From contig DXZN01000022.1 of assembly GCA_019419645.1 (NCBI GenBank), positions 1 through 28,879 on the forward strand: 28,879 nucleotides of DNA. The letters are read 5' to 3'. Below the pieces are notes generated by a model. It was not told where the DNA came from, did no database searches, and worked only from the letters and a program-made list of their open reading frames with translations. Of this stretch, positions 7,798 to 14,941 are shown one piece after another. Position 1 is the stretch's first letter. Every line of letters begins with the position of its first letter. The stretch is from Collinsella sp. GTDB taxonomy: Bacteria; Actinomycetota; Coriobacteriia; Coriobacteriales; Coriobacteriaceae. The position numbers and the translations under genes are program-made.

Positions 7798-8456
7798 CAC
7801 TCGTCGCCTCCGCTCTTTTTGCCGCGCACCGTGGCGGGAATCGTCAAACTGACCGTCCCCTTGCCCGAGGCCCCCAGCAATTCCCTAACGTCTTCGGGGT
7901 CGGCCGCCAGCGTCACCCATTCGATCTTGCCTTCGCGCGTGGCACCGGCCACTTCGCTGGTATCGATCACGCGCGCGCCGCACAGCCGATCGGTCACGCC
8001 GTCCTTTTGCACGTACACGTCCACGTAGCTGCCCACACCCGTGGCGCCCCCGACCGAATGCTCGGCATCAACCGCCACCGAAACGGCGACCTTGCCTTTG
8101 GGCACCTCGAGCGTGTGGCTTTCGGCCTTGGTGTAGACATCGCAAATCACGGCATTTTTAGGGATGCGCGAGGTCGTTACGTCGCCGCGCACCTGGCGCA
8201 GCTCGGTCGCCGCATCGCGCGGCAGCAGGCTCGCCAGCCATTCCTGGGTTATGACATTGGTCTCGTCGAGGGTCTCGCCCGCATCGATATCGCGCGCCGC
8301 GACGCACACCTCGACGCGATCGCCGCCGTACTTGGCCAGCGTCTCGGCCTGGGCCTGCTCAGCCTGCGAGCGAATCGATGACGCGTAGGCCATGCAGAGC
8401 AGCGCGGCGAGCACACCCGCGATCAGACTGATGGCGATGCGCTTGCTCTTGTTCAC
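7797..8456 (-). CDS. cpaB: CpaB/RcpC-like Flp pilus assembly protein (SAF domain)
   Basis: A 219-residue protein with an N-terminal membrane anchor (RIAISLIAGVLAALLCMAYA), a SAF domain at about 45-110 (VCVAARDIDAGETLDETNV and SRIPKNAVICDVYT), and a C-terminal RcpC-type beta domain (VPKGKVAVSVAVDAE, GSYVDVYV). In Gram-negatives CpaB works with the secretin; in Gram-positives it probably acts outside the membrane near the pilus base. I chose the GTG at 8456, preceded by GGAG at 5 nt and followed directly by the basic/hydrophobic anchor. A longer frame reaches 8540 but adds 28 residues without family character. It is the first gene of the tad operon; the 200 bp upstream carry the likely promoter. 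Confidence 0.87.
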   Translation of the reverse strand: MNKSKRIAISLIAGVLAALLCMAYASSIRSQAEQAQAETLAKYGGDRVEVCVAARDIDAGETLDETNVITQEWLASLLPRDAATELRQVRGDVTTSRIPKNAVICDVYTKAESHTLEVPKGKVAVSVAVDAEHSVGGATGVGSYVDVYVQKDGVTDRLCGARVIDTSEVAGATREGKIEWVTLAADPEDVRELLGASGKGTVSLTIPATVRGKKSGGDE

Positions 8457-8553
8457 GGCCGCTCCTCTCAAGGTAGCACCGGGCGGATGCCCGTACCACC
8501 ATTGTCCGAGCGGGCAAGCAGCAAAACGACGCGATCGCAATCTTGGTTTTAAG

Positions 8554-8628
8554 TGTCAAACCAATTGCCGACCAAAAGCTGACCGACCCGTCAAGCTCGT
8601 GGCAAGGTTTTGGTCAGCACGTCGGCAA
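8554..8628 (-). promoter_or_regulatory. Upstream region of the tad operon: bipartite inverted repeat and a perfect -35-like box
   Basis: TTGCCGAC (8565-8572) is inverted at 8621-8628, and inside it GCTGACC (8578-8584) is inverted at 8612-8618, giving 15 paired positions around a 27-nt loop. Directly downstream on the minus strand lies TTGACA (8554-8559), a consensus -35 box, about 100 bp before the cpaB start. No convincing -10 follows at 16-18 nt, so either the promoter needs an activator or the TTGACA is fortuitous. The repeat could be an operator pair or a cruciform; no known regulator site was recognised. Confidence 0.4.
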
Positions 8629-8656
8629 AACGCACATTTAAGGATGCATCGACAAT

Positions 8657-8688
8657 AAAAAACCGTCTCCCGTACCGTTGGGAGACGG
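8657..8688 (-). terminator. Rho-independent terminator of rsgA
   Basis: CCGTCTCCC (8663-8671) and GGGAGACGG (8680-8688) form a perfect 9-bp stem with an 8-nt loop, followed on the minus strand by six T (8657-8662). It lies 20 bp after the rsgA stop and insulates the tad operon from rsgA. Confidence 0.92.
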
Positions 8689-8707
8689 CTGTCATAGCTA
8701 CATTCAA

Positions 8708-9892
8708 TTACAGATGGACATCGGGGTCGAGCATCTGAGCACTCACGCGCATGGATGACGCCAAGTTTTGGAACGTCTCCAAACGCAGGCTGTCGATCCG
8801 CCCGGCACCCTCGGCCTCGCGAACGGCACAACCCGGCTCATGGGTGTGTGTGCAATCGCCAAACCGGCACGCGCGCGACGCCTCGACGATCTCGGGAAAG
8901 GCACGCGCCAGACCCCGCTCATGTCCCACGAGCGGCAGGCTGCGCAGACCCGGGGCATCGGCAATCACGCCGGCGTTGCCCGGTAGCGCCACCATCACAC
9001 GCGCGACCGTGGTGTGGCGACCTTGGTCATCACGCTCGCGCACGCCGCCAGTGGCCAGCGCATCGTGGCCCAGCAGCGCGTTGAGCAGCGTCGACTTGCC
9101 GGCGCCCGACTCGCCCAAGATCATGGCACAGCTCCCAGCCGGCACGCAGGCGCGCACCTCGTCCAGGCCAAGGCCCTCGGCAGAAGACGTCACGATCACG
9201 CGCACGTCCGGACCCACCAGACGGCGCACACGGTCCAGATCGCGCTCGAGCTCATCAGCGTTGCAGCGGTCGGCCTTGGTGAGTACCACCACCGGCTCGG
9301 CATCGCAGTCGAGTGCCAGCACCAGCGAGCGCGCCACGCGGTCGAGCAACACCTCGCCGGCGCCGAGCGCCTGCACGATCAGAACGCTATCCACGTTGGA
9401 GCAAAGCACCTGACGCTCGCCGCGAGCGCGTCCACGCCAACGCTCAAAGCTCGTGCGGCGTGGCAGCACACACTCGATCACGCCCATGTCATGTCCGGGT
9501 GCACGGCGCACCGCCACGCGGTCGCCCACGGCGGGCAGCAAAACCTCATCCTCGCCACGCGACTTGGCAAACCCCACGGCATGCTCGGCACGAAAGGTAT
9601 CGTCGGCAGTCGCCACCAGCGGAAACCCGCGATCCAGGCGCACCACGGCACCAAGTTGCATCTGCTCGGGCTCCTCGGCCTGGGCACAAAAATCATCGAA
9701 GGCAGCCTGCTGAGCCTCATCGATCGACAGGTCGTCGAACGCCGGAACATCCTGCAGCGCGTCGAGTCCCGGCACGCTTGCCAGCAGCTCCTCGGCAGAC
9801 GCGGGGGCTTCGGTCGCAAGCTTCCGACGACGATCGCGCTTAGCCCGCGCCCCCGTCGTCTTTTTCTTCGCCTTCGCCTTAGCCTTGCCCAC
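8708..9892 (-). CDS. rsgA: Ribosome small subunit-dependent GTPase A
   Basis: RsgA (YjeQ) is a circularly permuted GTPase that checks late 30S subunit maturation. The protein has an OB-fold region (about 80-145), then G4 TKAD (205-208), G5 SSAE (236-239), G1 GESGAGKST (260-268) and G3 DAPG (312-315), the permuted order. The C-terminal zinc motif is C342, C347, H349, C355 (CRFGDCTHTHEPGC). With the GTG at 9892 (GGGAGG at 5 nt) the length is 394 residues, longer than the usual ~300-350 because of a ~75-residue N-terminal extension: Lys-rich first, then acidic. A start at 9940 is possible but less well supported. It stands alone between two terminators. Confidence 0.95.
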   Translation of the reverse strand: MGKAKAKAKKKTTGARAKRDRRRKLATEAPASAEELLASVPGLDALQDVPAFDDLSIDEAQQAAFDDFCAQAEEPEQMQLGAVVRLDRGFPLVATADDTFRAEHAVGFAKSRGEDEVLLPAVGDRVAVRRAPGHDMGVIECVLPRRTSFERWRGRARGERQVLCSNVDSVLIVQALGAGEVLLDRVARSLVLALDCDAEPVVVLTKADRCNADELERDLDRVRRLVGPDVRVIVTSSAEGLGLDEVRACVPAGSCAMILGESGAGKSTLLNALLGHDALATGGVRERDDQGRHTTVARVMVALPGNAGVIADAPGLRSLPLVGHERGLARAFPEIVEASRACRFGDCTHTHEPGCAVREAEGAGRIDSLRLETFQNLASSMRVSAQMLDPDVHL

Positions 9893-9940
9893 AAGCGCCT
9901 CCCAGCACCATAAATCACAACTGAGCAGGTATTTTCCCAC

Positions 9941-9975
9941 AAAAAGAGCCGGTCGAGCAAACGCTCGACCGGCTC
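9941..9975 (-). terminator. Rho-independent terminator after the calcium ATPase gene
   Basis: GAGCCGGTCGAGC (9946-9958) and its exact inverse (9963-9975) form a 13-bp perfect stem with an AAAC loop, followed on the minus strand by five T (9941-9945). It ends 175 bp after the ATPase stop and lies 49 bp before the rsgA start, so the 90-nt palindrome at 10037-10126 lies inside the ATPase 3' untranslated region. Confidence 0.9.
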
Positions 9976-10036
9976 ACACACTTTCCCTCAGCCCTTTTCA
10001 TCCGCACGGGAGAAAAGCCAGCAAGGATACCGCAGG

Positions 10037-10126
10037 GCCCGCCCGCCGGGAGGGGTTTCCTAAGGGCACATCCCGCAGCGCGAAGCGCGAGGACGTGCCC
10101 TTAGGAAACCCCGCAGGCGGTCGGGC
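10037..10126. repeat. 90-nt palindromic intergenic element
   Basis: A near-complete palindrome. The central arms GGGGTTTCCTAAGGGCAC (10052-10069) and its inverse (10095-10112) match over 18 bp. Outer arms GGCCCGCCCGCC (10037-10048) and GGCGGTCGGGCC (10115-10126) match with one mismatch, and a GCGC-GAA-GCGC tip sits in the centre (10078-10088). It has no T-tract of its own and does not code for protein. The architecture is like REP/BIME units or a small MITE; whether it is repeated in the genome cannot be seen here. Confidence 0.65.
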
Positions 10127-10150
10127 CGGTGGGAAGGATGGCCTTTCGAC

Positions 10151-12832
10151 CTACTCCTTCTCGACCGCGCGCATGATCGCCTTGTAGATCTCCATCAGCG
10201 GGATGATCAGGAAGGCCAGCCCCAGCGCGGCAAGAACACCCTTGAGCTCAAGCGTCACAGGTCCAAAGAACATCTCGGCAAGCGTCGGCTGTACGGTTAC
10301 GATCACCGTCAGCACCAGCGCCAGCGCAGCAGATGCCCACAGCCACTTGTTCTGCTTCTTCATGCTAAACAGCGACGCACGACGGCTGCGCATATTGAAG
10401 CAGTGGAAAATCTCGACCATGTTGAGCGTGATGAACGCCATCATCACGCCTTCCTCGTCGGCATTGCCGGCGATCATATCGGCGATGTGGATGTAGCCCA
10501 TGTCAAAGTACACGCCCACAAAGAAGCTCGCCAGCACCAGCACGGTGATGATCAGGCCCTGGACCACGCAGTCCAGACCCATGTTGCCGGCAAAGACGCC
10601 GTCCTTGGCGTTGCGCGGCTTGCGTTTCATGATATCGCCCTCGGCATCTTCCATGCCCAACGCGAGCGCGGGAAAGCAGTCGGTGACCAGGTTCACCCAC
10701 AGCAGCTGCACCGGCTGGAAGATAGTAAAGCCGATGAGCGTGGCGATAAACACCGAGAACACCTCGGCAAGGTTGGCCGAAAGCAGGAACTGGATGACCT
10801 TGCGGATGTTGTCATAGATGCGACGACCCTCTTCGCAGGCACCGATGATGGTGGCGAAGTTGTCGTCGGCGAGCACCATGTCGGCAACGTTCTTGGTGAC
10901 GTCGGTGCCGGTGATGCCCATACCCACGCCGATGTCGGCGCGTTTGATTGACGGGGCGTCGTTGACGCCGTCGCCCGTCATGGCCACGATCTGGTCGCGC
11001 GACTTCCAAGCCTCGACGATGCGGGTCTTGTGCTCGGGCTGGACGCGGGCGTACACGCCGTAGTCCTCGATATGCGCGTCGAGCTCCTCGTCGCTCATGC
11101 GATCGAGGTCGGCACCGGTGATGGCATGGCTACGATCGGTGACGATTCCCAGCTGCTTGGCGATGGCCACGGCGGTGTCAATGTGGTCGCCCGTGATCAT
11201 GACGGTGCGAATACCGGCGTCGTGGGCCTCGCGGATAGCGTCGGCCACCTCGGGGCGGACAGGGTCAATCATGCCGGACAGGCCGCAGAAGACCAGGTCG
11301 TGCTCGAGCGCAGCGGGGCTGCAATCGCTCGGGACCTCGGTGTAGGTGCGGCTTGCCAGCGCCAGCACGCGCAGGGCCTCGTCGGCCATGGCCTTGTTGG
11401 CGGCCACGAGCTCGGCACGGCGCTCCTCGGTCAGAGGGACGACCTTATCGCCCTCGTAGATGTGGGTGCACAGGCCGATCACCACGTCAGGCGCGCCCTT
11501 GGTGTACTGCTCGTACTCGCCGTCCAGGGTCTCGACGATCACGGACATCATCTTGCGGCCCGAGTCGAACGGGGCCTCGCCCACGCGCGGGTGCTCGGCA
11601 GTCAGGCCAGTGAGGCCCGCCTTGCCGGCGTCGTTGACAAGCGCGCACTCGGTCGGCTCGCCCACGGCCTCGCCCAGCTCCTCGTCCCACTGGGCATCGG
11701 AGCACAGTGCCATGCCGGCCAGGAACTTCTCCTTGGGCGCAGCGAGCTCGTGCTTGACGACGGTCATCTTGTTTTGAGTAAGGGTACCGGTCTTGTCGGA
11801 GCAGATGGTCTGTGTGCAGCCAAGGGTCTCGACAGCAGAGAGCTTACGGATAATCGCCTGGCGCTTGGCCATCTTGGTCACGCCGAGCGAAAGGACGATG
11901 GTCACGACGGCGACCAGGCCCTCGGGGATGGCGGCGACGGCGAGCGAGACGGCAACCATAAAGGTGTCGAGCAGGGCAGTCGGGTCGGTGAGAACGTTGC
12001 CCACGCCGTGGCGCAGGATGTCGACGCCAAAGATCACGACGCAGATGACGATCACCATGATGGTAAGGATGCGGCTGAGCTCGGCAAGCTTCACCTGCAG
12101 CGGCGTGAGCTCTTCCTTGGCCTCGGCCAGGGCGCCAGCGATCTTGCCCATCTCGGTGTTCATGCCGGTGCCGACCACGACGGCGCGGCCACGGCCGTAC
12201 ACCACGGTGGACCCCATGTAGCACATGTTCTTGCGGTCGCCGAGCGGCACGTCATCGGTGCCCGCGACAAGCTCGATCACGTTGGCGTGCTTCTCTACGG
12301 GCACGGACTCGCCGGTCAGTGCGGCCTCTTCGATCTTCATCGTGGCGCTCTCGAGCACGCGGCAGTCTGCCGGGACGGAGTCGCCCGCCTCGAGCATGAT
12401 CACGTCACCGGGCACGAGCTCGGCGCTCGGCAGATGCACGAGCTTGCCGTCGCGCAGTACCTTGGACTGCGCCGCGCTCATCTCCTGCAGGGCCTCGAGG
12501 GCCTCCTCGCTCTTGGCTTCCTGGACCACGCCCAGCACCGAGTTGACGATAACGACGAACATGATGATGACGACATCGGCAAAGTCGGGCTCGCCTTTAA
12601 CCATGCCCGTGAGTGCGCTGATGACGGCGGCAACAATCAGCATGATGACCATGGGATCGGCCATTTGCTCAAAGAAACGCTTCCACAACGGCGTCTTCTC
12701 GGCTTCCTCGAGCTTGTTAGGGCCTGTCTTGGCGAGGCGCGACGACGCCTCGCCGGTGCTCAGGCCGAGGTTCCCATCGACACCCTGGTCGCTGAGTACC
12801 TCCGCCGCGGCGGACAGGTATTCCTTTTGCAT
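10151..12832 (-). CDS. Calcium-translocating P-type ATPase (SERCA/PMCA family)
   Basis: An 893-residue type II P-type ATPase that pumps Ca2+ out of the cytoplasm. The order is a cation-ATPase N-domain (1-70), M1-M2, an actuator loop with TGES (173-176), M3-M4 with PEGL (303-306), the phosphorylation site DKTGTLT (D346), the nucleotide domain, the hinge MTGDGVNDAP, and M5-M10. Metal-site residues of SERCA are kept: the PEGL Glu in M4, the Asn and Glu of SANLAE in M5, and Asn, Thr and Asp of WVNLVTD in M6. That is closer to a two-site SERCA-like pump than to one-site PMCA types. The ATG at 12832 has AGGAGG at 9 nt, which is buried in a leader hairpin. Manganese or other divalent ions are possible secondary substrates. 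Confidence 0.93.
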   Translation of the reverse strand: MQKEYLSAAAEVLSDQGVDGNLGLSTGEASSRLAKTGPNKLEEAEKTPLWKRFFEQMADPMVIMLIVAAVISALTGMVKGEPDFADVVIIMFVVIVNSVLGVVQEAKSEEALEALQEMSAAQSKVLRDGKLVHLPSAELVPGDVIMLEAGDSVPADCRVLESATMKIEEAALTGESVPVEKHANVIELVAGTDDVPLGDRKNMCYMGSTVVYGRGRAVVVGTGMNTEMGKIAGALAEAKEELTPLQVKLAELSRILTIMVIVICVVIFGVDILRHGVGNVLTDPTALLDTFMVAVSLAVAAIPEGLVAVVTIVLSLGVTKMAKRQAIIRKLSAVETLGCTQTICSDKTGTLTQNKMTVVKHELAAPKEKFLAGMALCSDAQWDEELGEAVGEPTECALVNDAGKAGLTGLTAEHPRVGEAPFDSGRKMMSVIVETLDGEYEQYTKGAPDVVIGLCTHIYEGDKVVPLTEERRAELVAANKAMADEALRVLALASRTYTEVPSDCSPAALEHDLVFCGLSGMIDPVRPEVADAIREAHDAGIRTVMITGDHIDTAVAIAKQLGIVTDRSHAITGADLDRMSDEELDAHIEDYGVYARVQPEHKTRIVEAWKSRDQIVAMTGDGVNDAPSIKRADIGVGMGITGTDVTKNVADMVLADDNFATIIGACEEGRRIYDNIRKVIQFLLSANLAEVFSVFIATLIGFTIFQPVQLLWVNLVTDCFPALALGMEDAEGDIMKRKPRNAKDGVFAGNMGLDCVVQGLIITVLVLASFFVGVYFDMGYIHIADMIAGNADEEGVMMAFITLNMVEIFHCFNMRSRRASLFSMKKQNKWLWASAALALVLTVIVTVQPTLAEMFFGPVTLELKGVLAALGLAFLIIPLMEIYKAIMRAVEKE

Positions 12833-12944
12833 ATAGAGTCCCCTCCTGGGATTCGGGCCACTCAGCAGATTGATGCCCGATCATAATTCCCAGGAGAAGG
12901 GCAAGGGCTCATCAAGGCTGCCGTGCTGAGCGGCAGTTGATAGT
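12833..12944 (-). ncRNA. Candidate cis-regulatory RNA leader of the calcium ATPase gene
   Basis: Read on the minus strand, the leader begins with a hairpin ATCAA-CTGCCG / CGGCAG-CC-TTGAT (12911-12941) with a 7-nt loop CTCAGCA. A second hairpin pairs CTCCTGGGA (12888-12896) with TCCCAGGAG (12843-12851) outside and CGGGC with GCCCG (12875-12879, 12854-12858) inside. Its 16-nt loop contains TGCTGAG (12861-12867), the exact complement of loop 1, so a 7-bp kissing loop is possible. The outer stem contains the AGGAG of the ribosome binding site. A competing helix pairs TTGAT-GA-GCCC (12905-12915) with GGGCATCAA (12870-12878). It does not match the yybP-ykoY or M-box motifs as I know them. No terminator is present, so control would be at translation. 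Confidence 0.5.
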
Positions 12945-12950
12945 GGAGCT

Positions 12951-12980
12951 ATGGTACCCCAAAGCGGCGCGTCTAGCCAA
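12951..12980 (-). promoter_or_regulatory. Likely sigma-70 type promoter of the calcium ATPase gene
   Basis: On the minus strand TTGGCT (12975-12980) and TACCAT (12951-12956) are 18 bp apart, four of six matches each. The expected start point is near 12944, which places the first leader hairpin at the very 5' end of the transcript. That coherence supports the call, but the boxes are only moderate matches. Confidence 0.4.
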
Positions 12981-13180
12981 AACATTCCATCTGGAAACAC
13001 GGTACAGACGTAACGGTGCAGACAGTGTGATGCTCAAGATTGATAAAACGTTTTTTCTTCGGCGCATCATCGAACTAAAATATCGCCCAGATAGCAGCGG
13101 TTAGAACGGTTGGTAAAGTTTTTGCATATACCGTTTTTCCCGCAAAAAATGAACTTCCATTTCGGCATACGGTCGATTTT
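12981..13180. promoter_or_regulatory. Non-coding divergent region with operator-like motifs
   Basis: No gene is seen. Visible motifs are the 12-nt palindrome TTCCATCTGGAA (12985-12996), a direct repeat ACGGTACAGAC / ACGGTGCAGAC at 12999-13009 and 13013-13023 (14-bp period), the palindrome AAAACGTTTT (13045-13054), and AACGGT inverted at 13105-13110 and 13130-13135. The part from 13040 to 13155 is AT-rich compared with the rest of the window. These lie upstream of pyk and of the ATPase promoter and may bind regulators; none was matched to a known consensus with confidence. Confidence 0.35.
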
Positions 13181-13211
13181 TTGGGGTATTCGGTCGGCAT
13201 TTCGTTATAAT
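13181..13211 (+). promoter_or_regulatory. Promoter of pyk
   Basis: TATAAT (13206-13211) is a perfect -10 box; the best -35 is TTGGGG (13181-13186) at a wide 19-bp spacing. TCGGCAT occurs at 13162-13168 and again at 13194-13200 inside the spacer, 32 bp apart, about three helical turns. The transcript would have a ~55-nt leader with GGAGG (13265-13269) before the ATG. Confidence 0.55.
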
Positions 13212-13274
13212 CATCTCGGTTTTATTTCTTATGGTTTATCTATCAGCGCAAGACGATGTCAGATGGAGGTCTGA

Positions 13275-14735
13275 ATGTACAAGCGCACTAAGATTGTATG
13301 CACCATGGGTCCCGCCTGCGATAGCGACGAGACCATCCGCGAGATGATCAAGGCGGGCATGAACGTCGCCCGTTTTAACTTCTCGCACGGCTCCTACGAC
13401 GAGCACCACGGTCGCATCGAGCGCGTCCGCCGTATTTCCAAGGAGCTCGGTCTGCCTGTCGGCATCCTGCTCGACACCAAGGGCCCCGAGGTCCGCACCG
13501 GCCTTCTGGTCGACGGCAAGAAGGTTGCCGTCAAGACCGGCGATAAGATCGTCGTCACCGCTCAGCCCACGTCCGAGGATTTCCACGGCACCGCTGAGCA
13601 CATCTCCCTCGACTACCTGGCTCTGCCTTCCGAGGTCGAGAAGGGCTCCCTCATCCTGATCGATGACGGCCTGGTTGCCCTCGAGGTCGAGTCCGTCAGC
13701 GGCCAGGACATGACCTGCGTCGTTAAGAACGACGGCCTGATCGGCGAGCGCAAGGGCGTCAACATGCCCAACGTCAACATCTCGCTGCCCGCCATCACCG
13801 AGCGCGATCGTCAGGACATCCTCTTTGGCCTGACCGAGAACATCGACTACATCGCCGCTTCCTTCATCCGTGACGGCGAGTCCGTCCGCGGCATCCGCAA
13901 GCTTTGCCGCGAGAACGGTGGCGAGCACGTGACGATCTTCCCGAAGATCGAGTGCGCCCTGGGCGTCGAGAACTTCGACGAGATCCTCGAGGCTTCCGAC
14001 GGCATCATGGTCGCCCGTGGCGACCTGGGTATCGAGATCAAGCCCGAGCTCGTTCCGCACATCCAGAAGGAGATCATCGCCAAGTGCAACGCGGCCTACA
14101 AGCCCGTTATCACCGCTACGCAGATGCTCGACTCCATGCAGCAGAACCCGCGCCCGACGCGCGCCGAGGTTGCCGACGTTGCTAACGCCATCTACGACGG
14201 CACCGACGCCGTTATGCTCTCTGGCGAGTCCGCTGCCGGTAAGTACCCGGTCGAGGCCGTTAAGATGCAGGCCAGCATTGCTCTCGAGACCGAGAAGTAC
14301 CTCCCGGCCCACGCTCCGCTCGAGGTTCCGGCCGACGCTCACGGCACCCGCGTCGTCAACAACGTTGTGGGTATGTCCGCTGTGAACATGGCCACCACCG
14401 TTGGCGCCAAGTGCATCACCGTGCCGACGACCACCGGTCGTACCGCACGCCTGATCTCGCACTTCCGTCCCAACATGCCGATCTGCGCGTTCTCCCGCCA
14501 CGAGTGGGCCGTCCAGCAGATGATCATGTACTGGGGCGTTATCCCGCACCAGGCCGAGATTACCCAGGGCACCGTCAACGGCACGATCGTCAAGGCGATC
14601 GAGACCGCTAAGGAGCTCGGCTACGTCGAGGCCGGCGATCTGACCGTCGCTACCGCCGGCGATCCCCGCATGAGTGTTCAGCTCGAGAACAAGGTCTCCT
14701 CGACCAACGTCGCTTACGTCGCTCAGGTGCGCTAA
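13275..14735 (+). CDS. pyk: Pyruvate kinase
   Basis: Pyruvate kinase makes pyruvate and ATP from phosphoenolpyruvate and ADP, the last step of glycolysis. The 486-residue protein begins with YKRTKIVCTMGPACDS and has ARFNFSHG, LLDTKGPEVRTG before the B domain, the catalytic FPKIE (Lys), VARGDLGIEI and TQMLDSM. The signature for metal and substrate binding and the C-terminal allosteric domain (TTTGRTARLISHFRP) are present. There is no extra PEP-utiliser domain at the C-terminus. GGAGG lies 5 nt before the ATG. Codon use is strongly biased to C-ending codons (GAC, ATC, CTC, AAG), more than in its neighbours, as expected for a highly expressed gene. It stands alone with its own promoter and terminator. 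Confidence 0.98.
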   Translation: MYKRTKIVCTMGPACDSDETIREMIKAGMNVARFNFSHGSYDEHHGRIERVRRISKELGLPVGILLDTKGPEVRTGLLVDGKKVAVKTGDKIVVTAQPTSEDFHGTAEHISLDYLALPSEVEKGSLILIDDGLVALEVESVSGQDMTCVVKNDGLIGERKGVNMPNVNISLPAITERDRQDILFGLTENIDYIAASFIRDGESVRGIRKLCRENGGEHVTIFPKIECALGVENFDEILEASDGIMVARGDLGIEIKPELVPHIQKEIIAKCNAAYKPVITATQMLDSMQQNPRPTRAEVADVANAIYDGTDAVMLSGESAAGKYPVEAVKMQASIALETEKYLPAHAPLEVPADAHGTRVVNNVVGMSAVNMATTVGAKCITVPTTTGRTARLISHFRPNMPICAFSRHEWAVQQMIMYWGVIPHQAEITQGTVNGTIVKAIETAKELGYVEAGDLTVATAGDPRMSVQLENKVSSTNVAYVAQVR

Positions 14736-14763
14736 ATCGCACTTGCAAGCACGCTTGCATTGC

Positions 14764-14801
14764 AAAAGGGCCCGGAAGGCTTTGCCTTCCGGGCCCTTTT
14801 T
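14764..14801 (+). terminator. Rho-independent terminator of pyk
   Basis: GGGCCCGGAAGGC (14768-14780) and its exact inverse (14784-14796) form a 13-bp stem with a TTT loop, preceded by AAAA and followed by TTTTT. The flanking A and T runs let it work in both directions, so it may also end the minus-strand gene at 14938. Confidence 0.95.
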
Positions 14802-14803
14802 AG

Positions 14804-14941
14804 ACCTTCTTCGTATGCCGCATCATCGATTTGTGTTCAGTCGCAAGCCTCTCCGATGCCGAGCGCACCACCGAAGACGCCCTGCGACGGGAGCCGTTGG
14901 TCAATTGGAATGAACTGTTCACCGTTAAGCCGGCCGGCTAG
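14804..14941 (+). pseudogene. Possible 3' remnant of a coding sequence (45 codons, no start)
   Basis: Directly after the pyk terminator a frame is open from an in-frame TAG to a TAG at 14939-14941. Its later part reads like a protein C-terminus (SLSDAERTTEDALRREP and NWNELFTVKPAG), with charged helical character. There is no start codon or ribosome binding site, and the frame begins inside the terminator's T-run. It may be the tail of a lost gene. I cannot name the family, and chance is a serious alternative in such GC-rich DNA. Confidence 0.22.

Noticed and set aside
11030..12886. A 618-codon plus-strand frame antisense to the calcium ATPase gene
   Set aside because: It is a shadow of the GC-rich codon bias of the real gene. 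Its translation is low-complexity His/Asp/Gly/Leu-rich with no domain, and the ATPase frame has all family motifs.
12833..12944. yybP-ykoY manganese riboswitch or M-box in the ATPase leader
   Set aside because: The conserved yybP-ykoY loop sequences and the multi-helix M-box core are absent; the leader is too short for the M-box.
13236..14765. A 509-codon minus-strand frame antisense to pyk
   Set aside because: Shadow of the strong codon bias of pyk; composition Asp/Leu/Gly/Val-rich and no family motif.
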